NCBI RefSeq assembly: GCF_019745455.1
Contig: NZ_JAIETD010000050.1
Coordinates: 62,001-126,000, forward strand
Origin: Methylobacterium sp.
GTDB taxonomy: Bacteria; Pseudomonadota; Alphaproteobacteria; Rhizobiales; Beijerinckiaceae
Reading direction: 5' to 3'
Length of the DNA: 64,000 bases
Below, one piece after another: positions 1-8,675 of the stretch. Numbering within the stretch: position 1 is the stretch's first letter; each line of letters begins with the position of its first letter. The position numbers and the translations under genes were made by a program. A model generated the notes under the pieces. It ran no database searches and was not told where the DNA came from. It worked only from the letters and a program-made list of their open reading frames with translations.

Positions 1-277
1 GCTTCTCAGCTTCGATCAGCGCCTCGCCTTCCTCCAGTGCCTGCGCGGCGGGCTTGGCCGCCCCCGGTGTCTTGGCAGACGCCTGGAGGCTGGCTTCCAG
101 GCGCACGGCTTCGCTGGCGAGGGTTTCGCGAACGAAAGTCTTCTGCGGAATGGCCGGCTTGGCAGCGATCCTCGCTGCGGGCGTTGCGGGCGCCTGCGCC
201 ATGGCCGGGCCGGAGAGGCCGATCATCAGAGCCGCGAGGAAGGCGGCACGCCGCCGGAGCCCAGCCGATCCCGCCAT
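1..277 (-). CDS. Secreted protein, N-terminal part (possible alpha-2-macroglobulin family), cut by window edge
   Basis: Only the first 92 or so codons are present; the frame runs off the left edge. The ATG at 277 starts a clear signal peptide: a basic stretch (GLRRRAAF), a hydrophobic core, then an Ala-x-Ala cleavage site in GPAMAQA. The mature part begins with an Ala/Pro-rich stretch and a segment reading TFVRETLASEAVRLEASLQA, followed by a charged helix. That kind of opening recalls the long bacterial alpha-2-macroglobulin-like periplasmic proteins of Hyphomicrobiales, but this is an impression from family style, since no thioester or macroglobulin domain is visible here. Secretion is well supported; the family name is not. 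Confidence 0.5.
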   Translation of the reverse strand, partial: MAGSAGLRRRAAFLAALMIGLSGPAMAQAPATPAARIAAKPAIPQKTFVRETLASEAVRLEASLQASAKTPGAAKPAAQALEEGEALIEAEK

Positions 278-397
278 CGTTCAACTCCGCCGTAGGGCGC
301 CGATCCCCCTCCGGTGCCGGCGCGGACCCTAGCAGGTCGTGGGCCGGCCGCAACGGATCTTGCGCTCCTGAGGACTACCTGCCACCCGATGCCCTGG

Positions 398-1024
398 TCA
401 GGGTATGTCGGCGGGAATCCACGCCTTTACGGTCGGCCGAGACAGCAGACGCTGACGGTAAGCGGCGAGCGCCGGAGTCGAGGGCCGAAGAATGGGCGTC
501 AGAAGCCAGCGTTGGAGCGACAGCCCGAGCACGACATCGGCCAAGGTGAAGCACTCGCCGAGGACGTAGCTGCCGCCTTCCGCCATGTGGCTCTCCAGCA
601 CGAGCATCAGCGCATTCCACCGCTCCGTGCTCCGGGCGATGGCAACATGGTCGTCCTTGTAAACCGGGTTTTGGCGTACCAGCCCCAAAAAAGCGGCTTG
701 GCAGGCGCCGTTGAGGTCGGCGGCTTGCCAATCCATCCATTTCTCGACGTTCGCGCGAGCGAACGGCGTATCGGGCAGAAGATCCGTCCGCTCTGATTTT
801 GCCGCCAGATACCTGCAGATCGTGTTGCTTTCCCACAGAGTTCCATCCTCGCAGATGAGAACGGGCACGAGACCATTTGGATTGAAGGCCTGGAACTCCG
901 GGCTTCGCGTGTCCTTCGACAAGGCCCATTCGTTCTCGTGAACGAAGCTCACGCCCGTTTCTGCCGCGGTCCAGAGAACCTTGCGGACGTTGATGGAGGT
1001 CGAACGGCCAAGGACGCGCATCAT
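398..1024 (-). CDS. Glutathione S-transferase family protein
   Basis: A 208-residue protein with the two-domain GST layout. The N-terminal thioredoxin-fold part (about residues 1-80) contains STSINVRKVLWTA, the cis-Pro segment GLVPVL and the glutathione-contacting DGTLWESNTICRYLA. The C-terminal helical part carries FTLADVVLGLSLQRW, the conserved N-capping motif of the GST core. Length is normal for the family. The start is either of two adjacent ATG codons (1024 or 1021). It probably conjugates or reduces small electrophiles with glutathione in the cytoplasm; the substrate cannot be read from the sequence. It stands alone, divergent from the secreted protein gene at 1233. Confidence 0.9.
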   Translation of the reverse strand: MMRVLGRSTSINVRKVLWTAAETGVSFVHENEWALSKDTRSPEFQAFNPNGLVPVLICEDGTLWESNTICRYLAAKSERTDLLPDTPFARANVEKWMDWQAADLNGACQAAFLGLVRQNPVYKDDHVAIARSTERWNALMLVLESHMAEGGSYVLGECFTLADVVLGLSLQRWLLTPILRPSTPALAAYRQRLLSRPTVKAWIPADIP

Positions 1025-1232
1025 CAGTCTGCTCTAGCATGATGAGCCCTCCTCAAATCGCCATGACGAGGAAAGCTGCCGGATTTTCTCCCCCGGAACG
1101 GGTGAAATGGCGAGGGGGATGCCGAAGCCTTGCGAGTGTCGCCGCGGCACGGTGGTCGACGTTGATGAGTACGCTCTGGAAATCGAGCTCGCGCTCTGCC
1201 AAACCTCGGCTGCACCACCGGAGAACCGAGCC

Positions 1233-2678
1233 ATGGCGCGTCGCGATCGATTCGGGTGGTCCGCAACGGCGGCCGCCATCCTGATGGCGACGGGAACGCA
1301 GGCTCAGGCCCCGGTCCCCCAGAGGCCGCTCGCCCCCCCGAAGCCCGCCACAGCTCCCGATACGGTCTTCGACGCGGCGAAGGCTGCCTACGAGTCCCTG
1401 CCCGAGCCCGATCGCAAGGCGTTGCAGGACGCGCTCGTCTGGACCGGCGACTACAACAGCGTGATCACCGGCACCTATGGCAGGCGCACCCACGACGCGC
1501 TGATGGCCTATGCCGCCAGGGCCGGCGCGAAGGAGACGGGATTTCCCGCTCCCGCGACCCGTGCGGCCCTGCTCACGGCCGGGGAGGCTGCGCGCAAGGC
1601 GGCGAAGTTCACGGTGCAACGCGATCCCGCCAGCGGCGTCACCCTCGGCGTGCCCGAGCGCATGCTCCCCAAGCGATCGAGCATTCCGGGCGGCACCAGG
1701 TGGCAGAGCGCCGACGGCGGCATCACCCTCGACGCCAAGTCCTTCTCGCAGGGCGAGACCGACCTCGATGCGACCTTCGCCCGGCTGACCGCCCCGAGCC
1801 CCGATCGCAAGGTGACCTACAAGATCAAGCGGCCCGACTTCCTCGTGGTCACGGCCGAGACGGCGCAGGGCAAGTCCTACATCCGCTACGCCTCCGGCGC
1901 CGACGGGATTCGCGGCTTCACCATCGGCTACGGAAAGCAGGGAGCAGCGGACATCGACCGCTTCGTCATCGCCATCGCCAACAGCTTCGCCCCGTTCGAG
2001 ACGGCGGCGCCCGGGCCTGCCCCTTCGGCTACTCCACCGGCTGTGGCATCACCGAAGGTGCCCCTGCCCAAGGTGGCCCTGCCCAAGGTGGCCCCAAGCA
2101 GGCCGGCCCCGGCGGCGACGGGCCTCTCCGTCGGACCCGGACGCGTGCTGACGAGCGCTGCCGCCCTTGCCGGCTGCGCGACTCCGACGATCGCGGGTAA
2201 GCCGTCGCGTGTGATCGCGAGCGATCCCGCCCGTGGCTTGGCTCTCCTCGAAGGATCAGGGCTTCCTGCGAAGGGCAGTGACATCAGGGGCGTGCCCTTG
2301 GCCCGCGAGGCCGTCGATGGCAGCGCCGCGGTGATCCTCGGCGCCGAGGCGGCAGGGTCGGTCGTCGTCGCGCCGGGAGAGATGGCCGGGGAGGGGGTCT
2401 TCGCGCCGCTCCAGCCGGGAAGCGGAGGGGCGCCGGTCTTCGATCGGTCGGGCCGCCTCGCCGGACTGGTCTCTACCTTTCCGACGGCACCCCGTCTGAT
2501 CGCTGGCGTGATGCCGCCGACGCGCTACGTCCTCGTCTCTTCACAGCGGGTCGCGGCGTTTCTCGCCGAGAACGGGGTCGCCCCGAGCCCGGCGCCCGCG
2601 GATGCCGGGCCGGGCTCGGTCGGCTCCGTCACGGCCCGCCTCGGCGGGCTTGTGGTCGGCATCACCTGCGGCGGCTGA
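1233..2678 (+). CDS. Secreted trypsin-fold protein, probable pseudoprotease
   Basis: A 481-residue exported protein. The frame stays open upstream to 1107, but the ATG at 1233 directly begins a signal peptide (MARRDRFGW, hydrophobic core, TGTQAQA), so it is chosen. Residues about 40-110 look like a peptidoglycan-binding-like helical module (YESLPEPDRKALQDALVWTGDYN). A Pro/Lys/Val linker with three near-repeats of KVxLP follows, then a C-terminal domain shaped like an HtrA/trypsin double barrel: GPGRVLTSAAALAGC, SDPARGLALLEG, PGSGGAPVFDRSGRLAGLVS. In active enzymes these blocks read TNAHVV, DLALL and GNSGGP. Here His is Ala, Asp is Gly and the Ser position is Gly, so catalysis looks lost. A scaffold or binding role is an inference. 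Confidence 0.75.
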   Translation: MARRDRFGWSATAAAILMATGTQAQAPVPQRPLAPPKPATAPDTVFDAAKAAYESLPEPDRKALQDALVWTGDYNSVITGTYGRRTHDALMAYAARAGAKETGFPAPATRAALLTAGEAARKAAKFTVQRDPASGVTLGVPERMLPKRSSIPGGTRWQSADGGITLDAKSFSQGETDLDATFARLTAPSPDRKVTYKIKRPDFLVVTAETAQGKSYIRYASGADGIRGFTIGYGKQGAADIDRFVIAIANSFAPFETAAPGPAPSATPPAVASPKVPLPKVALPKVAPSRPAPAATGLSVGPGRVLTSAAALAGCATPTIAGKPSRVIASDPARGLALLEGSGLPAKGSDIRGVPLAREAVDGSAAVILGAEAAGSVVVAPGEMAGEGVFAPLQPGSGGAPVFDRSGRLAGLVSTFPTAPRLIAGVMPPTRYVLVSSQRVAAFLAENGVAPSPAPADAGPGSVGSVTARLGGLVVGITCGG

Positions 2679-2684
2679 CGCGCG

Positions 2685-2840
2685 TCAGAGGCGGCCGGTG
2701 ACCAGGAGCACGATCAGAATGATGATGAGGATGCCGCCCAGGCCGAAGCTCTGGCCGCGATAGGCGCCGCCGCCGAGGAAGTTGCCGCCGCCGAGCACCG
2801 CCAGGATGAGGATGATGAGGAGAATCGTGGTCAAGGTCAT
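2685..2840 (-). CDS. DUF3309-like mini membrane protein
   Basis: A 51-residue protein with a hydrophobic N-terminal helix (LTTILLIILILAVLGG), a short Gly-rich loop and a second helix ending LIVLLVTGRL. This two-helix hairpin with a Gly-rich turn matches the DUF3309 style common in Methylobacterium and relatives; the function is unknown. The frame is open upstream to 2915, but the ATG at 2840 is preceded by GGAG eight bases away and removes a non-hydrophobic leader. An EcfG-like promoter (2890-2914) lies about 50 bases upstream, suggesting stress induction. The gene converges on the secreted protein gene with only six bases between them. Confidence 0.75.
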   Translation of the reverse strand: MTLTTILLIILILAVLGGGNFLGGGAYRGQSFGLGGILIIILIVLLVTGRL

Positions 2841-2889
2841 GGGGGTACTCCGAAACGGCCGAGCTTGAGCGCCCGAGCTTGACCAGTGC

Positions 2890-2914
2890 AACGTCCCCCG
2901 GTTGATTCCGTTCA
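2890..2914 (-). promoter_or_regulatory. Possible EcfG (general stress) promoter
   Basis: On the minus strand the sequence reads TGAAC, 16 bases, then CGTT. The general-stress sigma factor consensus in alphaproteobacteria is GGAAC-N16/17-CGTT, so only one base differs. It lies 50 bases ahead of the small membrane protein start at 2840. EcfG itself is encoded at 24939-25505. Confidence 0.4.
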
Positions 2915-2953
2915 ACGGTTTTTCAAGGACTTGTGAACGGACCTCGACGCTTC

Positions 2954-3994
2954 TCAGGCCCGCCAGTCCGGCAGGGACTCGCCCTTCTCCGTCAGCCAGC
3001 CCGGCACCGGAAGGCCGCGCTCCTGCAGGAAGGCCGGGTTGAACAGCTTCGAGGCGTAGCGCGCCGCGCCGTCGCAGAGGATGGTCACGACGGTATGGCC
3101 CGGCCCGAGCTGGCGCCCCAGGCGGATCGCCCCGGCGACGTTGATGCCGGACGAGCCGCCGAGACTCAGGCCCTCCTCGCGCATCAGGCCGAAGACGATT
3201 TCCAGCGCCTCGGTATCGGGGATGCGGAAGGAATGATCCGGCCGGAAGCCCTCGAGGTTCTTCGTCACCCGGCCCTGGCCGATGCCTTCCGTGATCGACG
3301 AGCCCTCGGCCTTGAGCGTCCCGGTCTCGTAATAGGCATGGAGCGCCGAGCCTTCGGGATCCGACAGGGCGATCTTCACGCCGGGCTTCAAGGCCCTCAG
3401 AGCCTGCGCGGTGCCCGCCAGGGTGCCGCCTGTGCCGGCGGCGCAGACGAAGCCGTCGACCTGTCCCTGCGTCGCCTCGAAGACCTCCGGTCCCGTCGTC
3501 TCGACATGGGCCTGTCGGTTGGCGAGGTTGTCGAACTGGTCGGCGAAGAAGGCGCCCGCGGGTTCGGTGGCGGCGAGCTTCTCCGCCAGCCGTCGCGCCA
3601 CGTGGACGTAGTTGTCGGGATTGGCGAAGGGCACCGCCGGCACCTCGACGAGGCGAGCCCCGGCGAGCCGCAGCGTCTCCTTCTTCTCGGCCGACTGGGT
3701 TTCGGGGATGACGATGACGGTGCGATAGCCGCGCACGGAGGCGACGAGGGCGAGGCCGATGCCGGTATTGCCGGCGGTGCCCTCGACGATGGTGCCGCCC
3801 GGCCGGATCAGCCCACGCGCCTCTGCGTCCCGGACGATCGAGAGGGCGGCGCGGTCCTTCACCGAGAGGCCGGGATTCAGGAACTCGGCCTTTCCCAGAA
3901 TGGTGCAGCCGGTCTCTTCCGATGCGCGGTGCAGCCTGATCAACGGCGTCCCGCCGATGGCGGAGAGGACGTCGGTGTGGAGGGATGCGTTCAT
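2954..3994 (-). CDS. cysK: Cysteine synthase A (O-acetylserine sulfhydrylase)
   Basis: A 346-residue PLP enzyme of fold type II that makes cysteine from O-acetylserine and sulfide in the cytoplasm. The PLP lysine sits in PGLSVKDRAAL (about residue 46). The substrate loop reads EGTAGNTGIGLA (TSGNTG in most CysK) and the phosphate-binding loop is AAGTGGTLAG; the C-terminal GGSSGINVAGA matches the segment near the cofactor ring nitrogen. It is some 20-30 residues longer than enterobacterial CysK, usual for the alphaproteobacterial form. The next gene on the same strand, ten bases downstream of the XRE-cupin gene, is this one, so the two probably share a transcript. A cystathionine beta-synthase-like activity cannot be excluded. 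Confidence 0.9.
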   Translation of the reverse strand: MNASLHTDVLSAIGGTPLIRLHRASEETGCTILGKAEFLNPGLSVKDRAALSIVRDAEARGLIRPGGTIVEGTAGNTGIGLALVASVRGYRTVIVIPETQSAEKKETLRLAGARLVEVPAVPFANPDNYVHVARRLAEKLAATEPAGAFFADQFDNLANRQAHVETTGPEVFEATQGQVDGFVCAAGTGGTLAGTAQALRALKPGVKIALSDPEGSALHAYYETGTLKAEGSSITEGIGQGRVTKNLEGFRPDHSFRIPDTEALEIVFGLMREEGLSLGGSSGINVAGAIRLGRQLGPGHTVVTILCDGAARYASKLFNPAFLQERGLPVPGWLTEKGESLPDWRA

Positions 3995-4004
3995 GGGTCG
4001 GGTC

Positions 4005-4643
4005 TCAGGTCGGCTGGCGCGGGTAGATGATGATCGACAGATAGGTGATCGGCCATGACACCAATGTCTCCGGGCCGTGGACGCCGCCGGAATCGAACAG
4101 CAGGGCGTCCCCCGGCGCCAGGGGGTAGGAGCGGTCGGCGTGGCGGTACACCACCTCGCCGCTCAGCATGTACAGGAACTCGATGCCGGCATGGCGAAAG
4201 CCCGTATAGGGCTCGGCATCGGGCTGCAGGGTGATGAGGTAGGGCTCCACCACCACGTCGCCGCCGAGGGCCGCGCCGAGCAACGCGTAGAGGTGCCCGA
4301 CCTTGGTGCCGCGCCGCTCGATCATCACGCCCTGGCCGGCGCGAACATGCGAGCAGTCGCGCTTCTCCTCGAAGGCGGCAAAGAGCGCCGTGATCGGCAC
4401 GTTGAGCGCCCCCGCGATGGCGTTCACCGTCGAGAGCGAGGGCGAGATCTGGCCGTTCTCGATCTTCGAGATCATCCCGAGCGAGACGCCCGCGGCAGCC
4501 GCGAGATCGGAGACCGACAGGTCGCGCTCGCGCCTAAGGCTCCGGATTTGGTGGCCGAGCGCACGCTCCAGGGTGCGCGGCGTCTCGGGCGGCGCGCTGG
4601 AGCCCGTCGTCAGGTCGGTGGCGGAACGATCCGAAAAGGCCAT
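4005..4643 (-). CDS. XRE-family regulator with C-terminal cupin domain
   Basis: A 212-residue transcription factor. Residues about 25-80 are a Cro/C1-type helix-turn-helix (LGHQIRSLRRERDLSVSDLA, then AAGVSLGMISKIENGQISPS). Residues about 120-205 form a double-stranded beta-helix cupin (HAGIEFLYMLSGEVVYRHAD, then LAPGDALLFDSGGVHGPE), which probably binds a small effector. The open frame extends to 5210 through xerD in another register, but the ATG at 4643 gives a normal-size protein. Such proteins often control an adjacent metabolic gene; cysK starts 10 bases after its stop, so control of sulfur or amino-acid metabolism is a fair inference. Confidence 0.88.
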   Translation of the reverse strand: MAFSDRSATDLTTGSSAPPETPRTLERALGHQIRSLRRERDLSVSDLAAAAGVSLGMISKIENGQISPSLSTVNAIAGALNVPITALFAAFEEKRDCSHVRAGQGVMIERRGTKVGHLYALLGAALGGDVVVEPYLITLQPDAEPYTGFRHAGIEFLYMLSGEVVYRHADRSYPLAPGDALLFDSGGVHGPETLVSWPITYLSIIIYPRQPT

Positions 4644-4687
4644 GGCGGCGACCCTAATCCGTGCGGCGGCGGCGGGCCATGGTGCCG

Positions 4688-5644
4688 TCAGGAATTTCCC
4701 TGGGCGGCGTCTTCTGACTCGTCCATCAGCGGGTGCAGGTCCCGCACCATCCCCTTCAGCCGCGCATCGAGGACGTGGGTGTAGATCTGCGTCGTGGCGA
4801 TGTCGGCGTGTCCCAGGAGCTCCTGCACGATGCGCAGATCCGCGCCGTTCTGGAGGAGGTGGCTCGCGAAGGCGTGGCGCAGCACGTGCGGGCTGACCTT
4901 GTCCGCGCGTAGGCCCGCGGCGGCGGCGGCCAGCTTGAGGTCGCGGGCGAAGGCCTGCCTCGTCAGGTAGCCGCTGGCGCTGTCGGAGGGGAACAGCCAG
5001 GATCGTTCCCCCGTCTGCCCGTCGCCGGGCAGCCCGGCGAGGTGGAGAATCATCGCCTCGCGCGCCATGTCGGTGAGCGGCACCAGCCGCTCGCGCCCGC
5101 CCTTGCCGCGCACCATCAGGAAGCGCTCTCGCGTCGTCGCGGCGCTGCGCGGCAGGGCGATGAGCTCGGAGACGCGCAGACCCGTGGCGTAGAGAAGTTC
5201 GAGAAGGCAATGCATGCGGATCGCCCGTCTCCGGGCGCTGCCTTCTTCGACTGATGCCGCCTCGCGGGCGAGGCCGAGCAGCCGGTCGACCTCGGCGACG
5301 GTGAGCACCTTGGGCAGGGTTCGCCCCCGGCGCGGGCCGGCGAGCGCGACGGTCGGGTCGCCGGTGGCAAATCCCTCGGCGTAGAGGAAGCGGTGGAAGC
5401 CGCGGATGCAGGAGAGACGCCGCGCCGCCGACGAAGCCTTGAGGCCGCGCGTCTCGAGACCGGCGAGATAGGCGCGCACCTGCGCCGGCTCCGCCTCGGC
5501 CGGGTCGATCCCGTCATCGGCCAGCACGGCGACGTAATCGTCGAGATCCCGGCGATAGGCGGCGAGGGTGTTGGCGGCGGCGCCGCGCTCGGCCGCCAGC
5601 ATCTCCAGGAAGGCCTCCGCCGGCCGCTCCGCGGGTTCCGTCAC
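4688..5644 (-). CDS. xerD: Site-specific tyrosine recombinase XerD
   Basis: A 318-residue tyrosine recombinase that with XerC resolves chromosome dimers at dif under FtsK control. The N-terminal SAM-like domain (residues 1-95) is followed by the catalytic domain with all active residues visible: Arg in [13 protein letters not shown], Lys in [12 protein letters not shown], HxxR in [12 protein letters not shown], His in ELLGHADI and the nucleophile Tyr in TTQIYTHV. It starts with GTG at 5644, overlapping the stop of the small membrane protein gene upstream (GTGA), which implies translational coupling. Position next to aroK/aroB is typical of Hyphomicrobiales. Confidence 0.93.
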   Translation of the reverse strand: MTEPAERPAEAFLEMLAAERGAAANTLAAYRRDLDDYVAVLADDGIDPAEAEPAQVRAYLAGLETRGLKASSAARRLSCIRGFHRFLYAEGFATGDPTVALAGPRRGRTLPKVLTVAEVDRLLGLAREAASVEEGSARRRAIRMHCLLELLYATGLRVSELIALPRSAATTRERFLMVRGKGGRERLVPLTDMAREAMILHLAGLPGDGQTGERSWLFPSDSASGYLTRQAFARDLKLAAAAAGLRADKVSPHVLRHAFASHLLQNGADLRIVQELLGHADIATTQIYTHVLDARLKGMVRDLHPLMDESEDAAQGNS

Positions 5645-5793
5645 CTCGGCGGCGGCTGCAGCTTGGAGGCCGGGATCGTCACGCTCATCTCGCGCGGGGT
5701 CGGCACCACGAAGGTGGCGAGCGCGACCATGCCGGCGAAGACGAGGCCGCCGAGGATCGCGAGGGTGGCGAGGAAGCGGAACAGGGTCGGCAC
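5641..5793 (-). CDS. Small single-span membrane protein coupled to xerD
   Basis: A 50-residue protein from a GTG start at 5793: [20 protein letters not shown] is the start of a transmembrane helix, followed by [20 protein letters not shown] in the periplasm. A longer frame to 5952 exists, but its extra part is not hydrophobic and has no protein-like look. The stop overlaps the xerD start. A small membrane protein at this place, ending in a Pro-rich tail with REM(S/T)xxIP, is common upstream of xerD in related bacteria; its function is not known to me. Confidence 0.65.
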   Translation of the reverse strand: MPTLFRFLATLAILGGLVFAGMVALATFVVPTPREMSVTIPASKLQPPPR

Positions 5794-6049
5794 GTCGGGC
5801 GAACCTCGATCGGGCGGGTGGGCATATCGCGCTGCGGTGTCAGGGGTTTCTCCTACGGAGGAGCGGAAGGCAAGGACTTCTCGGCCACAGCCGGCGGGGG
5901 ATACGTTTCGCTGAGGTTGCAGAACCACCGCTTCGCCCACATGCGGAAACACGGTAAGGATGGGACAAAGTGGGCGCCGGCATCGACCGAGCCGCCCGAC
6001 ACGATAAAAAGAGCCGAGCCGACGCCGCGCCGATGCGAAACCTCACCTG

Positions 6050-6652
6050 ATGAGCGAGCCAGAGCCAGAGAGCGACCCGATCGAGCTGCGTCTGCGCCGT
6101 GCGCTGGGCACCCGCTCGATCGTGCTCGTCGGCCTCATGGGCGCGGGCAAGAGCACCGTCGGTCGCCGTCTCGCGGGCCGACTCGGCTTGATGTTCAAGG
6201 ACGCCGATACCGAGATCGAGGCTGCGGCCCATCTCAGCATCCCCGACATCTTTTCCATCTACGGCGAGCCGAGCTTTCGAGAGGGCGAGGAGCGGGTGAT
6301 CGCCCGGCTGATGCGCGAAGGCCCGCTGGTCCTCGCCACCGGCGGCGGCGCCTTCATGCGCGAGGCCACCCGCGCTCGCATCGCGGAAGCCGGGGTCTCG
6401 GTCTGGCTGAAGGCGGATCTGGACGTGCTGATGCGCCGGGTACGCAAGCGCGGCGGCCGGCCGCTCCTGCAGACCGAAGATCCGGACGAGACGATGCGCG
6501 AGTTGATGGCTCTGAGGCACCCCGTCTATGCACTCGCCGATGTGGTGGCGCTCTCGCGCGACGTCTCCCATGACCGCGTCGTGCAGGACGTGATGGAGGC
6601 CCTCGACGCTCATCTCAACGGTCCCTCGAACCAAGGCGTCGCCGCACAGTGA
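6050..6652 (+). CDS. aroK: Shikimate kinase
   Basis: A 200-residue P-loop kinase that phosphorylates shikimate at the 3-hydroxyl (fifth step of the chorismate pathway). Walker A is GLMGAGKSTVGRRLA (about residues 28-42). The shikimate-binding FKDADTEIE supplies the key Asp, SIPDIFSIYGEPSFREGEER supplies the RxxE region, LATGGGAF is the Gly-rich loop, and the lid Arg lies in RGGRPLLQ. It overlaps aroB by four bases (GTGA), so both are translated from one mRNA. Its start faces away from xerD across a 256-base intergenic stretch. Confidence 0.95.
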   Translation: MSEPEPESDPIELRLRRALGTRSIVLVGLMGAGKSTVGRRLAGRLGLMFKDADTEIEAAAHLSIPDIFSIYGEPSFREGEERVIARLMREGPLVLATGGGAFMREATRARIAEAGVSVWLKADLDVLMRRVRKRGGRPLLQTEDPDETMRELMALRHPVYALADVVALSRDVSHDRVVQDVMEALDAHLNGPSNQGVAAQ

Positions 6653-7764
6653 AGTCCCTCAGCGTTCATGTCCCCCTCGATGGCGGCCGCGACTACGACA
6701 TCCGCATCGGCCGCGGCCTCCTGGATCTCGCAGGTGCCGAGGTCGCGGCTTTGGGCGGCAAGGCGGCGGCGATCGTCACCGACGAGAATGTGGCCGGCCT
6801 CTACGGCGACCGCCTTCGGGCGTCCCTGGAAGCTGCGGGCCTGCGCACGGGGCTCGTCGTGGTGGCTCCCGGGGAAGCCTCGAAGAGCTATGCCACCTAT
6901 GCGCAGGTCTGCGATGGGCTCCTCGCTCACAGAATCGAGCGCAACGACATCGTGGTGGCGCTCGGCGGCGGAGTCGTCGGCGATCTCGCTGGTTTCGCCG
7001 CCGCCACCCTGCGGCGAGGCGTTCGCTTCGCGCAGGCGCCAACGACCCTGCTGGCCCAGGTCGATTCCTCCGTGGGCGGCAAGACCGGGATCAACTCCCC
7101 CCACGGCAAGAACCTGATCGGCGCCTTCCACCAGCCGCGCCTCGTCGTCGCCGACACCGCCACCCTCGACACCTTGTCGGAGCGCGAGATGCGGGCGGGC
7201 TACGCCGAGGTGGCGAAGTACGGCCTCATCAGCGATGCCGGCTTCTTCGAATGGTGCGAGGCGAACTGGGCCGGCATCTTCGCGGGCGGGCCGGAGCGGG
7301 ACGAGGCGGTGGCGATCTGCTGCCGGGCCAAGGCCGGCGTGGTGGTGCGCGACGAGCGCGAGGACGGCGAGCGGGCCCTCCTCAATCTCGGCCATACCTT
7401 CGCCCACGCCCTTGAACGGCTGACGGCCTACGAGTCCGCGCGTCTCGTCCATGGCGAGGCGGTGGCGATCGGGCTCGCGCTCGCCTTCCGGTTCTCGGCC
7501 CGGCTCGGCCTCTGCCCCGGCCAGGAGGCGGGCCGCGTTGCCAACCACCTGGCGCTGGCCGGCCTGCCGACCCGGCTTCAGGCGGTGCCGGGCGGAAGCG
7601 GCGATGCCGACGCGATCCTGGAGGCCATGGCTCAGGACAAGAAGGTGCGCGACGGGGCGCTCACCTTCATCCTCGCCCGCGGCATCGGCCAGAGCTTCAT
7701 CGCGCCCGGCATCGACCGGGCCGAGGTGAAGGCGTTTCTGGAGGCCGAGTTCACGGAGAGCTGA
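6649..7764 (+). CDS. aroB: 3-dehydroquinate synthase
   Basis: A 371-residue NAD- and metal-dependent enzyme converting DAHP to 3-dehydroquinate in the second step of the shikimate pathway. Visible hallmarks: APGEASKSYAT (substrate contacts), ALGGGVVGDLAGF and QAPTTLLAQVDSSVGGKTGIN (nucleotide and substrate loops), metal ligands Glu in AGYAEVAKYGLI and His in NLGHTFAHALE and LVHGEAVAIGL. It begins with GTG inside the aroK stop. It is of standard length and complete. Confidence 0.96.
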   Translation: MKSLSVHVPLDGGRDYDIRIGRGLLDLAGAEVAALGGKAAAIVTDENVAGLYGDRLRASLEAAGLRTGLVVVAPGEASKSYATYAQVCDGLLAHRIERNDIVVALGGGVVGDLAGFAAATLRRGVRFAQAPTTLLAQVDSSVGGKTGINSPHGKNLIGAFHQPRLVVADTATLDTLSEREMRAGYAEVAKYGLISDAGFFEWCEANWAGIFAGGPERDEAVAICCRAKAGVVVRDEREDGERALLNLGHTFAHALERLTAYESARLVHGEAVAIGLALAFRFSARLGLCPGQEAGRVANHLALAGLPTRLQAVPGGSGDADAILEAMAQDKKVRDGALTFILARGIGQSFIAPGIDRAEVKAFLEAEFTES

Positions 7765-7769
7765 CCGGT

Positions 7770-8675
7770 TCAGGCGGCGTCGACCAGCGCGTACCCGTTG
7801 CCGCGGCGCTCGATCCGTCCGCGTGCCGCCACATGCATGCCGGCCACCACCAGGCCATCGGCAGCGGCCTGATCGAGGATCCGGCGGCGTGTCGCCCGCG
7901 CCTGGGCCTGATCGAGATCCCAGATCACGCTCCATTCGGGGTGCGGCATCTGCAGGATGCGCGAATGGACGATGTCGCCCCAGACCAGCAGGCGGTCGTT
8001 CCCGTCGGTGACGAGCACGCCCGAATGGCCCGGCGTGTGGCCGGGCAGGGGCATGAAGGCGATTCCCGGCGCCAGATCCGCCGCCCCCGACACCGCGCGG
8101 ACACGGCCGCGATAGGCCGCGAGTACCGCCTGAGCCGCATCGAAGAACGGACCCATCTCCGCTGGGGCCCGCGAGCGGGCGGCATCGTCGGACCAATAGG
8201 CGATCTCGGCTTCCTGTACGAGGATCTCGGCCTGCGGGAACCGTGCAACGCCCTTCGGGTCGAGGAGGCCGCCAGCATGATCAATATGCAGATGCGTCAG
8301 CCAGACCGCCTCGATGGCGCCCGGCTCGATGCCCGAGGCGCCGAGGGCTGCTGGCACCTTGCCGAAATCCGGCCCGAACAGTCCGCCGCAGCCGGCATCG
8401 ATCAGCCAGGCGCGCCCGGCTCGCCTGACCAGGAAGGCGTTGACCGGTTCGGGCGTCGGGCCGGCGGGCGGCAGGCCTGCGGCGCCGAGGAGGGCCCGCC
8501 CCTCGTCGCTGTCGGCGCCGGGGATCATCTTCGGCTCCAACGGAAACGACCCGTCGCGAAGCGCCTCGATCGTGGTGCCGCCGACCCGGATCGCGGCATC
8601 GGCCCAGGCAGTCCTGACGAGCGGGAATGCGGCGGCGGCACCGAGGAGGCCGCGTCGGGAGAGGGGAAAGGCCAT
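7770..8675 (-). CDS. Tat-exported metallo-beta-lactamase-fold hydrolase
   Basis: A 301-residue MBL-fold protein. The ATG at 8675 is chosen since it starts a twin-arginine signal (FPLSRRGLLGAAAAFPL, cleavage near AWADA). The dinuclear metal site is complete: THLHIDHAGG, GHTPGHSG, GDIVHS and the late His in AGMHVA. The overall order resembles the lactonase/quorum-quenching and alkylsulfatase-like MBL families, but the substrate cannot be told. It converges on aroB with five bases between stops. It breaks the usual aroK-aroB-CNNM gene order of relatives, so it may be a later insertion. Confidence 0.85.
   Translation of the reverse strand: MAFPLSRRGLLGAAAAFPLVRTAWADAAIRVGGTTIEALRDGSFPLEPKMIPGADSDEGRALLGAAGLPPAGPTPEPVNAFLVRRAGRAWLIDAGCGGLFGPDFGKVPAALGASGIEPGAIEAVWLTHLHIDHAGGLLDPKGVARFPQAEILVQEAEIAYWSDDAARSRAPAEMGPFFDAAQAVLAAYRGRVRAVSGAADLAPGIAFMPLPGHTPGHSGVLVTDGNDRLLVWGDIVHSRILQMPHPEWSVIWDLDQAQARATRRRILDQAAADGLVVAGMHVAARGRIERRGNGYALVDAA

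Noticed and set aside
375..1040. A 221-codon frame over the GST gene with a better Shine-Dalgarno (GGAGGG) before its ATG at 1040
   Set aside because: The translation is Arg/Pro/Gly-rich and matches no fold, while the other frame is a clear GST. It is a GC-rich shadow frame.
4005..5210. 401-codon version of the XRE-cupin regulator
   Set aside because: The added N-terminal 189 residues are xerD read in the wrong frame.
6610..8196. 528-codon minus-strand frame across aroB
   Set aside because: Antisense shadow of a certain aroB gene, low-complexity translation.
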